A stretch of 64,000 bases of DNA from Oscillospiraceae bacterium. GTDB taxonomy: Bacteria > Bacillota > Clostridia > Oscillospirales > Oscillospiraceae. Position numbers and translations under genes: made by a program. The number at the start of each line of letters is the position of its first letter. Positions within the stretch are counted from its first letter, which is position 1. Below are positions 16,546-24,789 of this stretch, one piece after another. The stretch covers positions 62,001 through 126,000 of the forward strand of contig SVMF01000002.1 in the NCBI GenBank assembly GCA_015067565.1, read 5' to 3'. The notes beneath the pieces were generated by a model. It saw only the letters and a list, made by a program, of their open reading frames with translations. It made no database searches and was not told the origin of the DNA.

Positions 16546-17244
16546 TTACAGCTCTCTCAAAGCGTCGATGAGCACGGTCTTTGCGTTGGTCTTTTCGTCG
16601 CGGTATTTGATGACCTTGGCAGGGGCACCGACAACGACGGCATTGGCCGGAACATCGGTCGTGACGATGGCTCCGGCGGCAACGACGGCACCGTTTCCGA
16701 TCTGCACGCCCTCGAGAACGACGGCATTTGCACCGATGACGACATCGTCACCAACGCACACGGGGGTTGCGCTCGGCGGCTCGATCACACCGGCCAGGAT
16801 GGCACCTGCACCGACGTGGCAGCGCTTGCCGACCGTGGCTCTACCGCCTAGAGTGGCACCCATATCGATCATGGTGCCCTCACCGATGACGGCACCGATG
16901 TTGATGATCGCGCCCATCATGATCACGGCATTGTCGCCGATCTCGACACCGTCACGGATGATCGCACCGGGTTCGATGCGTGCGTGCAGGTTCTTGACAT
17001 CGAGCATGGGAATGGCGCTGTTGCAGGCGTTGTTTTCAATATGGATCGCGGAAATCTTGTCTGCATTTTCCTCGAGCTGCGGCGCGATGACCTTCCAGTC
17101 ACCAAAGAGGATCCTGAGGCCGTTGCCGCCGCAAAAGCTTTCGCAGTCGGTAAAGCTGCAGGGCGTTTTCTCCTGCAGGGTCACACGCACGGGGGTCTTT
17201 TTCTGCGCCGTGCGGATCATTTCGATCATTTCAAATGCTTCCAT
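16546..17244 (-). CDS. dapH: 2,3,4,5-tetrahydropyridine-2,6-dicarboxylate N-acetyltransferase
   Basis: 232 residues. An N-terminal alpha/beta domain (to about residue 85) precedes a left-handed beta-helix of hexapeptide repeats, for example [20 protein letters not shown] and [20 protein letters not shown]. The conserved insert [28 protein letters not shown] is characteristic of DapH. It acetylates tetrahydrodipicolinate in the acetylase branch of lysine/diaminopimelate synthesis, which also feeds spore dipicolinate. It is the last gene of a minD-mgsA-dapH run, 1 bp after mgsA. Confidence 0.95.
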   Translation of the reverse strand: MEAFEMIEMIRTAQKKTPVRVTLQEKTPCSFTDCESFCGGNGLRILFGDWKVIAPQLEENADKISAIHIENNACNSAIPMLDVKNLHARIEPGAIIRDGVEIGDNAVIMMGAIINIGAVIGEGTMIDMGATLGGRATVGKRCHVGAGAILAGVIEPPSATPVCVGDDVVIGANAVVLEGVQIGNGAVVAAGAIVTTDVPANAVVVGAPAKVIKYRDEKTNAKTVLIDALREL

Positions 17245-17245
17245 C

Positions 17246-17662
17246 TTATCTCACCGTCTTCTTCCGACGCATCATCTCGCGCCAATCCAGATCGCCGCGC
17301 TGCAGACCCATGATCAGCATCTCGGCCGAGGCAAGGTTGGTTGCAACGGGGACATTGTAGGTGTCGCACAGATGAATGGTCTGCACGATCTGCTGATCCT
17401 CCCAGGGGTTGGTGCTGTTCGGATCGGTGAACATCAATACCAGATCAATCTCATTGTAAGCGATTCTGGCATCGACCTGCTGGTGACCGCCCTGGTTATG
17501 CGACAAGAACAGCGTGACGGGCAAACCCGTTGCTTCGGCAACGAGGCGACCGGTTGTGGCCGTAGCAGAGAGGCGGTGCTTTGACAAAATGCTCTTATAA
17601 GCGGTGCAAAACTGAACCATCAGCTCTTTTTTCTTATCATGTGCCAAAAGCGTAATATTCAT
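17246..17662 (-). CDS. mgsA: Methylglyoxal synthase
   Basis: 138 residues, normal length. Converts dihydroxyacetone phosphate to methylglyoxal, a phosphate-releasing bypass of lower glycolysis. Signature parts: [15 protein letters not shown] (phosphate-binding loop), [16 protein letters not shown] (GGDQQ-like active-site stretch, here with GGHQQ) and [16 protein letters not shown]. The aspartate of the usual GGDQQ is His here, with Asp three residues on, which is a common mgsA variant. Lies 12 bp after minD; a minD-mgsA neighbourhood is frequent in Clostridia. Confidence 0.95.
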   Translation of the reverse strand: MNITLLAHDKKKELMVQFCTAYKSILSKHRLSATATTGRLVAEATGLPVTLFLSHNQGGHQQVDARIAYNEIDLVLMFTDPNSTNPWEDQQIVQTIHLCDTYNVPVATNLASAEMLIMGLQRGDLDWREMMRRKKTVR

Positions 17663-17674
17663 TGTTTCACCTCA

Positions 17675-18412
17675 TTACAATTTCATCAGGCGGGTCGGAA
17701 CGCCGCGCAGCCGTCTGGAAATGCGCAGGCAGGCCTCGGCAGCGCCCTTGCTCTCGTTAAAGATCAGGGCATCTCCCGCGCTGGCGGCCAAAACAACATT
17801 CTGATCGTCAGGCACGATGCCCAGCAGCGGAAGGCCGACCTCGTCCATGATGTCGTCGACCGTGAGCTCCATTTTCGGGAAGAGCTTTGGGTTGATGCGA
17901 TTGACGATCAGGTGAACCTCATCCTTCTTTTCCAGCGTGAGCAGCTCGGCAGTGTGCGCCGCATCACGCATCGAAGCAGGATCGGGGGTCGAAACGATCA
18001 CAAAGCGATCCGCATAACCCGTGCTCAGATGAAAACCGCTGCCAATGCCGGCAGGCGAGTCGATCAGACAGAAGTCGTATTCCTTACGGATCTCCTGCAA
18101 GAGTTCGCCAAAGGCTACCGGGTCGATGTCCGCCTCCTCCGTGCGCACCGGCGCAGTCAGGAGAAACAGATCGTTCAGATCGGGATGCTCTGTGGCATCG
18201 CTGAGGTGGTAGTGTCCGTGCAAAACATCTGTAAAGGCAATGATCGGCTGATCCGCCATGCCTAAAGAAATATCCAGATTTCTAAGACCGATATCTGTGT
18301 CGATGCAAAGAACCTTCTTGCCCTCTGCGGCAAGACAGGTGGCAATCGCAGCACACAGGGTGGTTTTTCCTGTGCCACCCTTGCCGGAGATAAAGGAAAT
18401 GACTTCTCCCAT
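17675..18412 (-). CDS. minD: Septum site-determining protein MinD
   Basis: 245 residues. Deviant Walker A GKGGTGKTT (11-19), IDTDIGLRNLDISLGM, and DSPAGIGSGF identify a MinD/ParA ATPase. The C-terminal 12 residues (RRLRGVPTRLMKL) form a short basic amphipathic tail suited to membrane binding. It helps position the division septum, with ATP-dependent membrane cycling. No minC or minE is adjacent, so partners must be elsewhere or the protein acts with another polar landmark. First gene of the minD-mgsA-dapH run. Confidence 0.9.
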   Translation of the reverse strand: MGEVISFISGKGGTGKTTLCAAIATCLAAEGKKVLCIDTDIGLRNLDISLGMADQPIIAFTDVLHGHYHLSDATEHPDLNDLFLLTAPVRTEEADIDPVAFGELLQEIRKEYDFCLIDSPAGIGSGFHLSTGYADRFVIVSTPDPASMRDAAHTAELLTLEKKDEVHLIVNRINPKLFPKMELTVDDIMDEVGLPLLGIVPDDQNVVLAASAGDALIFNESKGAAEACLRISRRLRGVPTRLMKL

Positions 18413-18508
18413 GTCTTCAGCTCCTTTGTGTTATCCTATTTGCTATAGTATACTTGATTTTGGTTGTAATTTCAATAAAGAAAAAATTTATTTTTTTCAA
18501 AAAAACGC

Positions 18509-18537
18509 TTGACAAATGAAAGTCGGTCTGTTATTAT
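18509..18537 (+). promoter_or_regulatory. perR promoter
   Basis: TTGACA (18509-18514) and TATTAT (18532-18537), 17-bp spacer. Confidence 0.8.
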
Positions 18538-18545
18538 AATAACAG

Positions 18546-18562
18546 AAATGATAATCATTATC
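18546..18562 (+). promoter_or_regulatory. Fur/PerR-type operator in the perR leader
   Basis: ATGATAATCATTATC is a 7-1-7-like inverted repeat matching the Fur/PerR box. It lies just after the -10 of the regulator's own promoter and before its ribosome site, fitting autorepression. Confidence 0.8.
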
Positions 18563-18580
18563 GTTTTGGAGGTGAAAACA

Positions 18581-18967
18581 GTGCCCGTTCGCAAGCACAG
18601 CAAAAAGCGCGACGCAATTTTAGAATGTATCCGCGCGACGGACACTCACCCAAATGCCGAATGGATTTACGCGCAGCTCAAGCCGCAGATCCCCGATTTG
18701 TCCCTTGGGACGGTTTATCGCAATCTGGCTCTGCTCAAGCAGGAGGGCGTGATTGGCACCATGGGTGTTGTCAACGGGATGGAACGCTTCGAGCGTGACA
18801 CCCACCCCCACGCACATTTTATTTGTTCCAGCTGCAGCTCTGTGATCGATGTTTTCGAGGTTGATCCGCCGCAGGGGCTGTGTGATCAGGTACAATGCGG
18901 CAGCGTGAAGGAATGTGTTCTGACCTTCACCGGAATTTGTAACAACTGCGTCAAGGTCGACGCCTAA
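18581..18967 (+). CDS. perR: Fur-family peroxide/metal regulator (PerR-like)
   Basis: 128 residues with GTG start 18581 after GGAGGTG. The winged helix holds the recognition segment SLGTVYRNLALLKQEG. The regulatory part has HPHAHFICSSC with a second CNNC near the end, giving the four-cysteine structural zinc site of Fur proteins. The H-x-H before the first CxxC fits the sensing metal site. PerR rather than Fur is suggested by the next gene, a rubrerythrin used against peroxide in anaerobes. An operator in its own leader suggests autoregulation. Longer upstream starts would run through the promoter and are rejected. Confidence 0.87.
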   Translation: MPVRKHSKKRDAILECIRATDTHPNAEWIYAQLKPQIPDLSLGTVYRNLALLKQEGVIGTMGVVNGMERFERDTHPHAHFICSSCSSVIDVFEVDPPQGLCDQVQCGSVKECVLTFTGICNNCVKVDA

Positions 18968-18996
18968 AAAAATAATTATTTTTGGAGGATTTGATT

Positions 18997-19575
18997 ATGA
19001 AAAAGTATGTATGCCCCGTTTGTGGTTATGTTCACGAGGGTGAGATGCCCGAAGGTTTCAAGTGCCCGCTTTGCAAGGTTCCCGGCGAGAAGTTCAAGGT
19101 AGTTGAGGGTCAGATGGCTCTGGCGGCCGAGCACGTTTTCGGTGTCGGCGCACAGCTCGACGGTGTTCCCGAAGAGGATAAGAAGTTCATCATGGATCAG
19201 CTCAAGGCCAACTTTGACGGCGAGTGCTCCGAGGTTGGTATGTACCTGTGCATGGCTCGTATCGCACACCGCGAGGGCTATCCCGAGATCGGCCTGTACT
19301 GGGAGAAGGCAGCATGGGAAGAGGCGGAGCACGCAGCAAAGTTTGCTGAGCTCATGGGCAGCACCCTTGAGCCCAATATGAAGAATGACACCAAGGCCAA
19401 TCTGGCATGGAGAGTCGACTGTGAGTACGGCGCAACGGCCGGCAAGTTCGAGCTGGCAAAGGTCGCCAAGAAGCACAACCTGGACGCCATCCATGACACC
19501 GTCCACGAGATGGCCCGCGACGAGGCCCGTCACGGCAGAGCTCTCGAAGGCCTGCTGAAGAGATACTTCAAGTAA
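18997..19575 (+). CDS. Reverse rubrerythrin (rubredoxin domain first)
   Basis: 192 residues. Residues 1-38 are a rubredoxin-like iron site (CPVCGY and CPLC). The remainder is a four-helix ferritin-like domain with E-x-x-H style ligands ([46 protein letters not shown]). In ordinary rubrerythrin the rubredoxin domain is C-terminal; here the order is reversed, the oxygen/peroxide-inducible type of Clostridia. It reduces hydrogen peroxide (and oxygen) to water with electrons from NADH via rubredoxin-type carriers. GGAGG lies before the ATG. It follows perR by 29 bp and is probably PerR-controlled. Confidence 0.95.
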   Translation: MKKYVCPVCGYVHEGEMPEGFKCPLCKVPGEKFKVVEGQMALAAEHVFGVGAQLDGVPEEDKKFIMDQLKANFDGECSEVGMYLCMARIAHREGYPEIGLYWEKAAWEEAEHAAKFAELMGSTLEPNMKNDTKANLAWRVDCEYGATAGKFELAKVAKKHNLDAIHDTVHEMARDEARHGRALEGLLKRYFK

Positions 19576-19603
19576 TATAAAAACAGCAAATTTGACACTT
19601 TTC

Positions 19604-19637
19604 AAGAGGAAATCACTTCGGTGGTTTCCTCTTTTTT
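19604..19637 (+). terminator. Terminator of the perR-rubrerythrin operon
   Basis: AGAGGAAATCAC, TTCG loop, GTGGTTTCCTCT, then TTTTTG. Confidence 0.9.
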
Positions 19638-19757
19638 GCATTAAAAATGTAAAAATTGTGTCAAATTCGCTGCTTCACCAAAAAGAAAACGCCCCTTTTT
19701 GTCAATCATCTTTGTCAATTTTTGCAGTTGTAATTATAACACTGCATTGACAAAATG

Positions 19758-19878
19758 TTAACCGGCAGAAACAGACCCGTATTCGCAGTCGCTTCCGGCA
19801 AAATCGTAGCGATTTCCGCCGGTAGGGGCATGCCCCTACCCTACAACGAAATACGAAATCAGGGCGACAAATCGGAAT
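19758..19878 (+). repeat. GGGGCATGCCCC-type palindromic element, copy 1 (left end missing)
   Basis: Shares CCGTATTCGCAGT, GCTTCCGGCAAAATCGTAGCG and GGTAGGGGCATGCCCCTACC with the copy at 41621-41796, in the same orientation. It ends in an ATCGGAAT-type terminal word but lacks the matching left arm. Non-coding. Lies between the rubrerythrin terminator and the next promoter, in a 422-bp stretch that otherwise holds only those signals. Confidence 0.7.
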
Positions 19879-19935
19879 TTGGTTACAAGGTTGCAATTGC
19901 TTACAAAAAGGCGGATTCATGGTGATGCAATCTAT

Positions 19936-19964
19936 TTGACACAAGGCGCCAACGGTAGTATAAT
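19936..19964 (+). promoter_or_regulatory. Promoter of the ASKHA/2Fe-2S gene
   Basis: TTGACA (19936-19941), 17 bp, TATAAT (19959-19964): a consensus sigma-A promoter 33 bp before the start codon. Confidence 0.85.
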
Positions 19965-19997
19965 AATACCACGATTTTATGCAGAAGGAGGGCGGCC

Positions 19998-21827
19998 ATG
20001 CTCACAATCTATCTTGAAAACGGAAGTAGCGTGCAATTTGCAGCCTGCGAGCAGGAGACAGTGCTGCAGGCCTTACAGCGTGCGGGCCTCGTCTGCGACG
20101 CGCCCTGTGGCGGCAACGGCACCTGCGGAAAGTGCCGCGTTCGTTGGCTCGGCGGCGAGATCGCCTACGAGCAGAACCCTTTGCTTTCTGACGAGGAGCT
20201 GGCTGACGGCTGGCGCTTGGCCTGCCGCACCCGTGCACTTGCAGATGCCCGGTTTTTCCTGCCGGCGCAGACGGTGAAGGCGGAGTTGAACGTTGACATC
20301 GACGAGTGCAGCGGTCAAAATCGCTTTGTGATCGAATCCATCACCCTTGCGCAGCCAAGTGTGGGTGATCCCCGGGATGACAGCGAGCGTTTGTGCGCGG
20401 CTGTCCGAAAAACGCTTGGCTATGAACCGATGCTCAGCCTCTTTGCGCTGCGCCGCTTGCCTGAGGTTTTGCGGCAAGCTGATTTTTCTGTGCAGCTCTT
20501 GGGTCACCTTGAAAATGGGATATTTGAAATTTTTGATCTGCGGCCACAGACGGACGAGGCGCACATCTATGCGCTTGCGATCGATATCGGAACGACGACG
20601 GTCTGCGGTCTTCTGTGCGATGTACGGAGCGGAAAAATTCTTGCGAAGGCAAGCCTGGCAAACGCACAGCTTTGCTACGGTGCGGATGTCATTCACCGCA
20701 TCATTGAGCAAGGCCGTCCGGGCGGTAACGAGCGGCTGCAGCGGGCCATTGTGCACCAGACGCTTGTACCGCTGATTGAGGCGCTGTGCCAAAAGGGTGG
20801 CATTTCGAATCATGAGATCCTTACCGCGAGCATTGCCGCCAACACGACGATGCTGCATCTGCTTCTGGGTCTCTCGGCTGAGCCCTTGCGCACTGAGCCA
20901 TACACCCCGGTGGCGCTGCGGTTCCCCACGATTCGTGCCAACGAGCTGGCACTTCCGCTGCATCCGTCGGCACAGCTTCGCTTTGCGCCGTGCATCGGCT
21001 CGTATGTCGGCGGTGACATCACGGCCGGCACTTTGGTCAGCGGCTTGTGTCAAGAGGAGGCACTCGCGCTTCTGATCGACTTAGGAACGAATGGCGAGAT
21101 CGTGCTGGGAAACCGTGAATTTACCGTGGCCTGCGCGTGCTCTGCGGGGCCTGCATTCGAAGGCGGCGACATCTCCTGCGGAATGCGTGCTGCAGACGGC
21201 GCGATCGAATCGGTCGTGATCGACACGGACGGCCGGCTGAGGCTGTCGGTCATCGGCGGCGGCAAGCCGAAGGGCCTGTGCGGAAGTGGCCTGATCGATG
21301 CGGTGGCGCAGCTGTTCCTGCGCGGCATCGTCAATGCCAAGGGTGTTTTTGTCAAGGACGGGGCACGCGTCGTACGCGACGAATTTGGCGGCCGCTACAT
21401 CCTGGCCACGGCCGATGAGAGCTTTTACAACCACGAAATCTGTCTCACCGCAGCGGACATCGATTGCTTCATCCGCGCCAAGGCGGCGATCTATTCGGCA
21501 ATCGACACGCTGCTTTCTGCCATGGAGCTGAGCAGGGATGCGCTGCAAAGAGTCTATATTGCCGGCGGTATCGGTGGCGGCATCAACATTGAAAATGCCA
21601 AGGCCGTCGGGATGCTGCCGAATCTGCCGAGCGAGCGGTTTTGCTACGTCGGAAACACCGCCCTGAAGGGGACCTACCTGACGGCGATTTGCGATGGAGC
21701 AGAGCAGCAGCTGCACGAGCTGGCCTGCGGCATGACCTATCTGGAGCTGTCGACGCAGCGGCAATATATGGATCGCTTCGTCGCGGCCTGCTTCCTGCCG
21801 CATACCGATGCGGCCGAGTTCGCTTGA
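19998..21827 (+). CDS. ASKHA-domain protein with 2Fe-2S ferredoxin domain (reductive activator of corrinoid proteins type)
   Basis: 609 residues. Residues 1-95 are a plant-type 2Fe-2S domain: C37-x5-C43-x2-C46 in CGGNGTCGKC, with the fourth ligand C76 in RLACRTRA. From about 190 an ASKHA ATPase fold starts with ALAIDIGTTTVCGLL; LLIDLGTNGEIVLG and YIAGGIGGGINIENA are its further nucleotide motifs. These proteins couple ATP hydrolysis to low-potential reduction of the cobalt in corrinoid methyl carriers. No corrinoid protein or methyltransferase is nearby, so the client is unknown. It likely shares a transcript with the TraX-like gene 11 bp downstream. Confidence 0.87.
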   Translation: MLTIYLENGSSVQFAACEQETVLQALQRAGLVCDAPCGGNGTCGKCRVRWLGGEIAYEQNPLLSDEELADGWRLACRTRALADARFFLPAQTVKAELNVDIDECSGQNRFVIESITLAQPSVGDPRDDSERLCAAVRKTLGYEPMLSLFALRRLPEVLRQADFSVQLLGHLENGIFEIFDLRPQTDEAHIYALAIDIGTTTVCGLLCDVRSGKILAKASLANAQLCYGADVIHRIIEQGRPGGNERLQRAIVHQTLVPLIEALCQKGGISNHEILTASIAANTTMLHLLLGLSAEPLRTEPYTPVALRFPTIRANELALPLHPSAQLRFAPCIGSYVGGDITAGTLVSGLCQEEALALLIDLGTNGEIVLGNREFTVACACSAGPAFEGGDISCGMRAADGAIESVVIDTDGRLRLSVIGGGKPKGLCGSGLIDAVAQLFLRGIVNAKGVFVKDGARVVRDEFGGRYILATADESFYNHEICLTAADIDCFIRAKAAIYSAIDTLLSAMELSRDALQRVYIAGGIGGGINIENAKAVGMLPNLPSERFCYVGNTALKGTYLTAICDGAEQQLHELACGMTYLELSTQRQYMDRFVAACFLPHTDAAEFA

Positions 21828-21838
21828 GGAGGGGTTTT

Positions 21839-22603
21839 ATGTCTGCGCTTACGCTTCGCATCATCGCCGCACTCACCATGCTTTTGGATCACATCGGCTA
21901 TTTTTCAGGCTGCCTTCCGCTGCGCTACATCGGGCGAATCGCCTTTCCTTTGTATGTATTTCTGATGGTCAACGGCTTCCGTTATACCAAAAATCGAAGC
22001 CGTTATGCGCTCCGCTTCGGCGTGTTTGCGATTGTTTCACAGGTTCCGTATGTGCTTCTGACGGGCTATCCGTTCCTGCGCTTGGAACATATTCCCAAAT
22101 TGCTGACGACGCCGTCGGTGCTCGTTTCCAACATGAATGTGATGGTCACGCTGCTGCTGGCACTTTTGGCCATTTGGATCGGCGAGGTGCTTCGCAAAAA
22201 GAAATTTACACGCTATTTGTGCCTGATCCCTGCGTTTTTTCTGTTTTGTGCCTATTATTACGGCTTGATTCGTTCGGATTACGGCGGAAAGGGCGTGCTT
22301 CTGGCAGTTGTTTTTTGGCTGTTTTCCGACCATAAGCTGCTCACAGCTGTCGGCGTTTTTGGAGCAATGCTCTACCCGTCACTGATGGAATACGGCCTGC
22401 GTCTTATCAAAGGTCTGCCGCTTTCTGCACCGAATCAGTATCAGATCATGCTACTGTTCAGCCTGCTTGCGCTGCCGTTCATCTGGCTCTACAACCAAAA
22501 ACCCGGCCGCCTGCCGCAAAGGCCCTGGGCCAAAAAGGCGGTTCAGCTCGGCTTTTATGCCTTTTATCCCCTGCACCTGATGGTGCTTTGGGCGATCTTT
22601 TGA
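21839..22603 (+). CDS. TraX-family integral membrane protein
   Basis: 254 residues, about eight hydrophobic helices. Starts with LRIIAALTMLLDHIGYF and contains LRYIGRIAFPLYVFLMVNGF and the histidine-bearing FYAFYPLHLMVLWAIF, the pattern of the TraX family, distant relatives of membrane acyltransferases (TraX of F plasmid N-acetylates pilin). Chromosomal Firmicute members have no established substrate. GAGGAGGGG precedes the ATG, and the gene begins 11 bp after the ASKHA gene. It is followed by spoIVA, which appears to have its own sporulation promoter. Confidence 0.85.
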   Translation: MSALTLRIIAALTMLLDHIGYFSGCLPLRYIGRIAFPLYVFLMVNGFRYTKNRSRYALRFGVFAIVSQVPYVLLTGYPFLRLEHIPKLLTTPSVLVSNMNVMVTLLLALLAIWIGEVLRKKKFTRYLCLIPAFFLFCAYYYGLIRSDYGGKGVLLAVVFWLFSDHKLLTAVGVFGAMLYPSLMEYGLRLIKGLPLSAPNQYQIMLLFSLLALPFIWLYNQKPGRLPQRPWAKKAVQLGFYAFYPLHLMVLWAIF

Positions 22604-22605
22604 TG

Positions 22606-22634
22606 TCATAGACTTGCCCTGCCAAGCATATCTT
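22606..22634 (+). promoter_or_regulatory. Putative sigma-E promoter of spoIVA
   Basis: TCATAGA (22606-22612) and CATATCTT (22627-22634) with a 14-bp spacer resemble the mother-cell sigma-E consensus. spoIVA is a classical sigma-E gene, and no sigma-A promoter is visible here. Confidence 0.5.
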
Positions 22635-22663
22635 GTACCACGAGAACTTGGGGAGGCATGAAT

Positions 22664-24136
22664 ATGAGCAATTTGTACGAGAATATCGCACAGCGCACCG
22701 GCGGCAACATCTATATCGGTGTGGTCGGGCCGGTTCGCACGGGAAAATCGACCTTCATCAAACGGCTGATGGAGGAGCTGGTGATCCCGAACATCGACGA
22801 TCTGTATCAGCGGGAGCGTGCCAAGGATGAGCTGCCGCAGAGCGGCTCGGGGCGTACGATCATGACGGCTGAGCCGAAGTTCGTGCCCGAGGAGGCTGTG
22901 CAGATCACACCTGACGGAACGACCAGCTTATCCGTGCGCCTGATCGACTCGGTCGGCTATATGGTAAGCGGAGCCATCGGTGCCACCGAGGACGGCAAGC
23001 CGCGCATGGTCACGACTCCGTGGTTTGACCACGAGCTGCCGATGACCGAGGCTGCCGAGCTGGGCACCAAGAAGGTGATGCAGGAGCATTGCACCGTCGG
23101 CATCGTCATCACGACGGATGGCACGGTGACGGATATTCCCAGAGCGGACTACATCGATGCCGAGGAACGCGCAATTTTGGATATGAAGGCTACGGGAAAG
23201 CCGTTTCTGGTGCTGATCAACTCCAAGCAGCCCCACGGCGACGATGCCCGCGCGCTGCAGGAATATCTGTCGCAGATGCATGGCATCAATGCGCTGAGTA
23301 TGGACTGTCAGACGATGCAGGCAGGGGAGCTTTCTGAACTGCTGCGGCAACTGCTCTTCGCATTTCCAATGCGCGAGCTACGGGTCTTTTTGCCTGCGTG
23401 GGTGCAGGCTCTGGAGGTGCAAAATCCGCTGAAAGGCTCGCTCTACGCTGCCCTTCGGGCGCAGGCTGAGGCCATCGGCTGCCTTGCACAGGCCGAGGAT
23501 GCCCTGCAAAAGATCTGCGAGCTCGAGCACGTCGGTGCGATTCGCATTACGGAGATGGATCTCGGAACGGGCACGGTAAGTTGTGAAATCGAGTTGCACG
23601 AAGGTCTTTTCTATCGGATTCTGGGACAGAAAAGCGGATTTGAGATCGAAAACGACGGTCAGCTTCTGACGCTTTTGACCTCGCTGGCGCAGGTCAAGCG
23701 CGAATATGACAAGATCGCAGCCGCACTGGAAGAGGTGCGTGCCACCGGCTACGGCATCGTGATGCCCTCGGGAGAGGAGATGCACCTGGAAACGCCCGAA
23801 ATTGTGCGAAAGGGCAGTGCCTATGGCGTCAAGCTCAAGGCCAGCGCACCGTCGATCCACATGCTGCGTGCAGATATCTGCACGGAAATTTCGCCCATGG
23901 TCGGTGATGAACAGCAGTCTGAGGAGCTGGTGAAGTACCTGCTCGGCGAGTACGAGGGCGATCCGCAGAAGCTGTGGCAGAGCAATATTTTCGGGAAATC
24001 CGTTTTTGAACTGGTCAATGAGGGATTGACGGCGAAGCTGCGGCGGATGCCGGACGATGCCCGATATAAGCTGAAGGATACCCTCACGAAGATCATCAAC
24101 GAGGGTGCCAACGGTCTGATCTGTCTGTTGTTGTAA
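22664..24136 (+). CDS. spoIVA: Stage IV sporulation protein A (spore coat morphogenetic ATPase)
   Basis: 490 residues, full length. N-terminal GTPase-like fold with Walker A GPVRTGKST (22-30) and switch regions SGSGRTIMTAEPKFVPEEAV and LIDSVGYMVSGAIGA; the middle and C-terminal parts (ending IINEGANGLICLLL) match the anchoring region. SpoIVA hydrolyses ATP to polymerise on the forespore surface and forms the platform for coat assembly in the mother cell. The start is at 22664 because GGGAGG lies 7 bases before it; an ATG 6 bases earlier is too close. It is strong evidence that the organism makes endospores. Confidence 0.97.
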   Translation: MSNLYENIAQRTGGNIYIGVVGPVRTGKSTFIKRLMEELVIPNIDDLYQRERAKDELPQSGSGRTIMTAEPKFVPEEAVQITPDGTTSLSVRLIDSVGYMVSGAIGATEDGKPRMVTTPWFDHELPMTEAAELGTKKVMQEHCTVGIVITTDGTVTDIPRADYIDAEERAILDMKATGKPFLVLINSKQPHGDDARALQEYLSQMHGINALSMDCQTMQAGELSELLRQLLFAFPMRELRVFLPAWVQALEVQNPLKGSLYAALRAQAEAIGCLAQAEDALQKICELEHVGAIRITEMDLGTGTVSCEIELHEGLFYRILGQKSGFEIENDGQLLTLLTSLAQVKREYDKIAAALEEVRATGYGIVMPSGEEMHLETPEIVRKGSAYGVKLKASAPSIHMLRADICTEISPMVGDEQQSEELVKYLLGEYEGDPQKLWQSNIFGKSVFELVNEGLTAKLRRMPDDARYKLKDTLTKIINEGANGLICLLL

Positions 24137-24180
24137 TGAAATTTCCCGACTCGGTCGGGGGATTCAGCGTGTCAAAAAAA

Positions 24181-24223
24181 TCGCCAGTCGTCAAAATTTA
24201 TGTTTTGATGATTGGCGATTTGC
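24181..24223. terminator. Palindromic terminator after spoIVA (GCCAAYCGTCAAAA type)
   Basis: TCGCCAGTCGTCAAAA / TTTTGATGATTGGCGA with a short loop, preceded by an A run and followed by TTTG. The same palindrome type ends genes at 41527, 49641 and 52771. Confidence 0.75.
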
Positions 24224-24310
24224 ACACAACTGGGGTTTACCATAATAGAATTATGACAACTACACAAATAAGAAAATTATCGATTTTGCTGACTGCTGTT
24301 GCACTGCCAC

Positions 24311-24648
24311 GGTAGGGTGGAGGCATGCCTCAACCGGCAACAAACAAGCTCGTATTCGCAGTAGCTTTCGGCAAAGTTATAGCGATTGCAGACGGTCGGG
24401 GCTTGTCCCTCCCCAGACTGTCGAAAAGCGATAGTCTTGTCATTGCGAGACCGCCGAACAGGCGGTCGTGGCAATCTCGAAAGTTTGATTTTTATCTTTC
24501 TTTCGGTAGAATAGCAAACTTTCAGCACGAGATCGCCACGTCGCTGCGCTCCTCGCGATGACATGGTAAGAACTCTTTTGACACACTTCGGGAGGGACAT
24601 GCCCCGTCTCTGCAGTATAAAACGATAAGCTCACCGACAACTCGGGAG
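24311..24648 (+). repeat. GGGGCATGCCCC-type element, copy 3, interrupted by another element
   Basis: Left part 24311-24413 and right part 24587-24648 match consecutive parts of the copy at 41621-41796: GGTAGGG at the left, CTCGTATTCGCAGTAGCTT in the middle, CAGTATAAAACGATAAGCT at the right. About 170 bp of a different repeat (24414-24586) lies between them. Degraded relative to copy 2. Confidence 0.7.
24414..24586 (+). repeat. GTCATTGCGAG palindromic element, copy 1
   Basis: Two opposed arms: GTCATTGCGAGACCGCC with GGCGGTCGTGGCAATCTCG on the left, and GAGATCGCCACGTCGC with CTCCTCGCGATGAC on the right. Outer flanks AGACTGTCGAAAAGCGATAG and ATGGTAAGAACTCTTTTGAC are shared with the inverted copy at 55929-56100. 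Repeats with this core are widespread in bacteria. Here it sits inside another repeat. Confidence 0.85.
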
Positions 24649-24789
24649 CGGCTTTTATGAGGCACTGCGATGTGGATTGGAAATTTTTTCACAGCTTGAA
24701 ACAAATTGTTCACAAACATGGGGTATACTACTATCATTCGGAAGCAAAATTTGGTATGATACGAAAAGAATTCAAAAAAGGAGCAAGCT

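Larger units (their letters stand above)
24137..24789. other. Gene-free region made of palindromes and nested repeats
   Basis: 653 bp. A GCCAGTCGTCAAAA palindrome (24181-24218, likely spoIVA terminator) is followed by AT-rich sequence, then a GGGGCATGCCCC-type element split by a GTCATTGCGAG element, then the leader of the ABC exporter operon. No credible reading frame was found. Confidence 0.7.
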
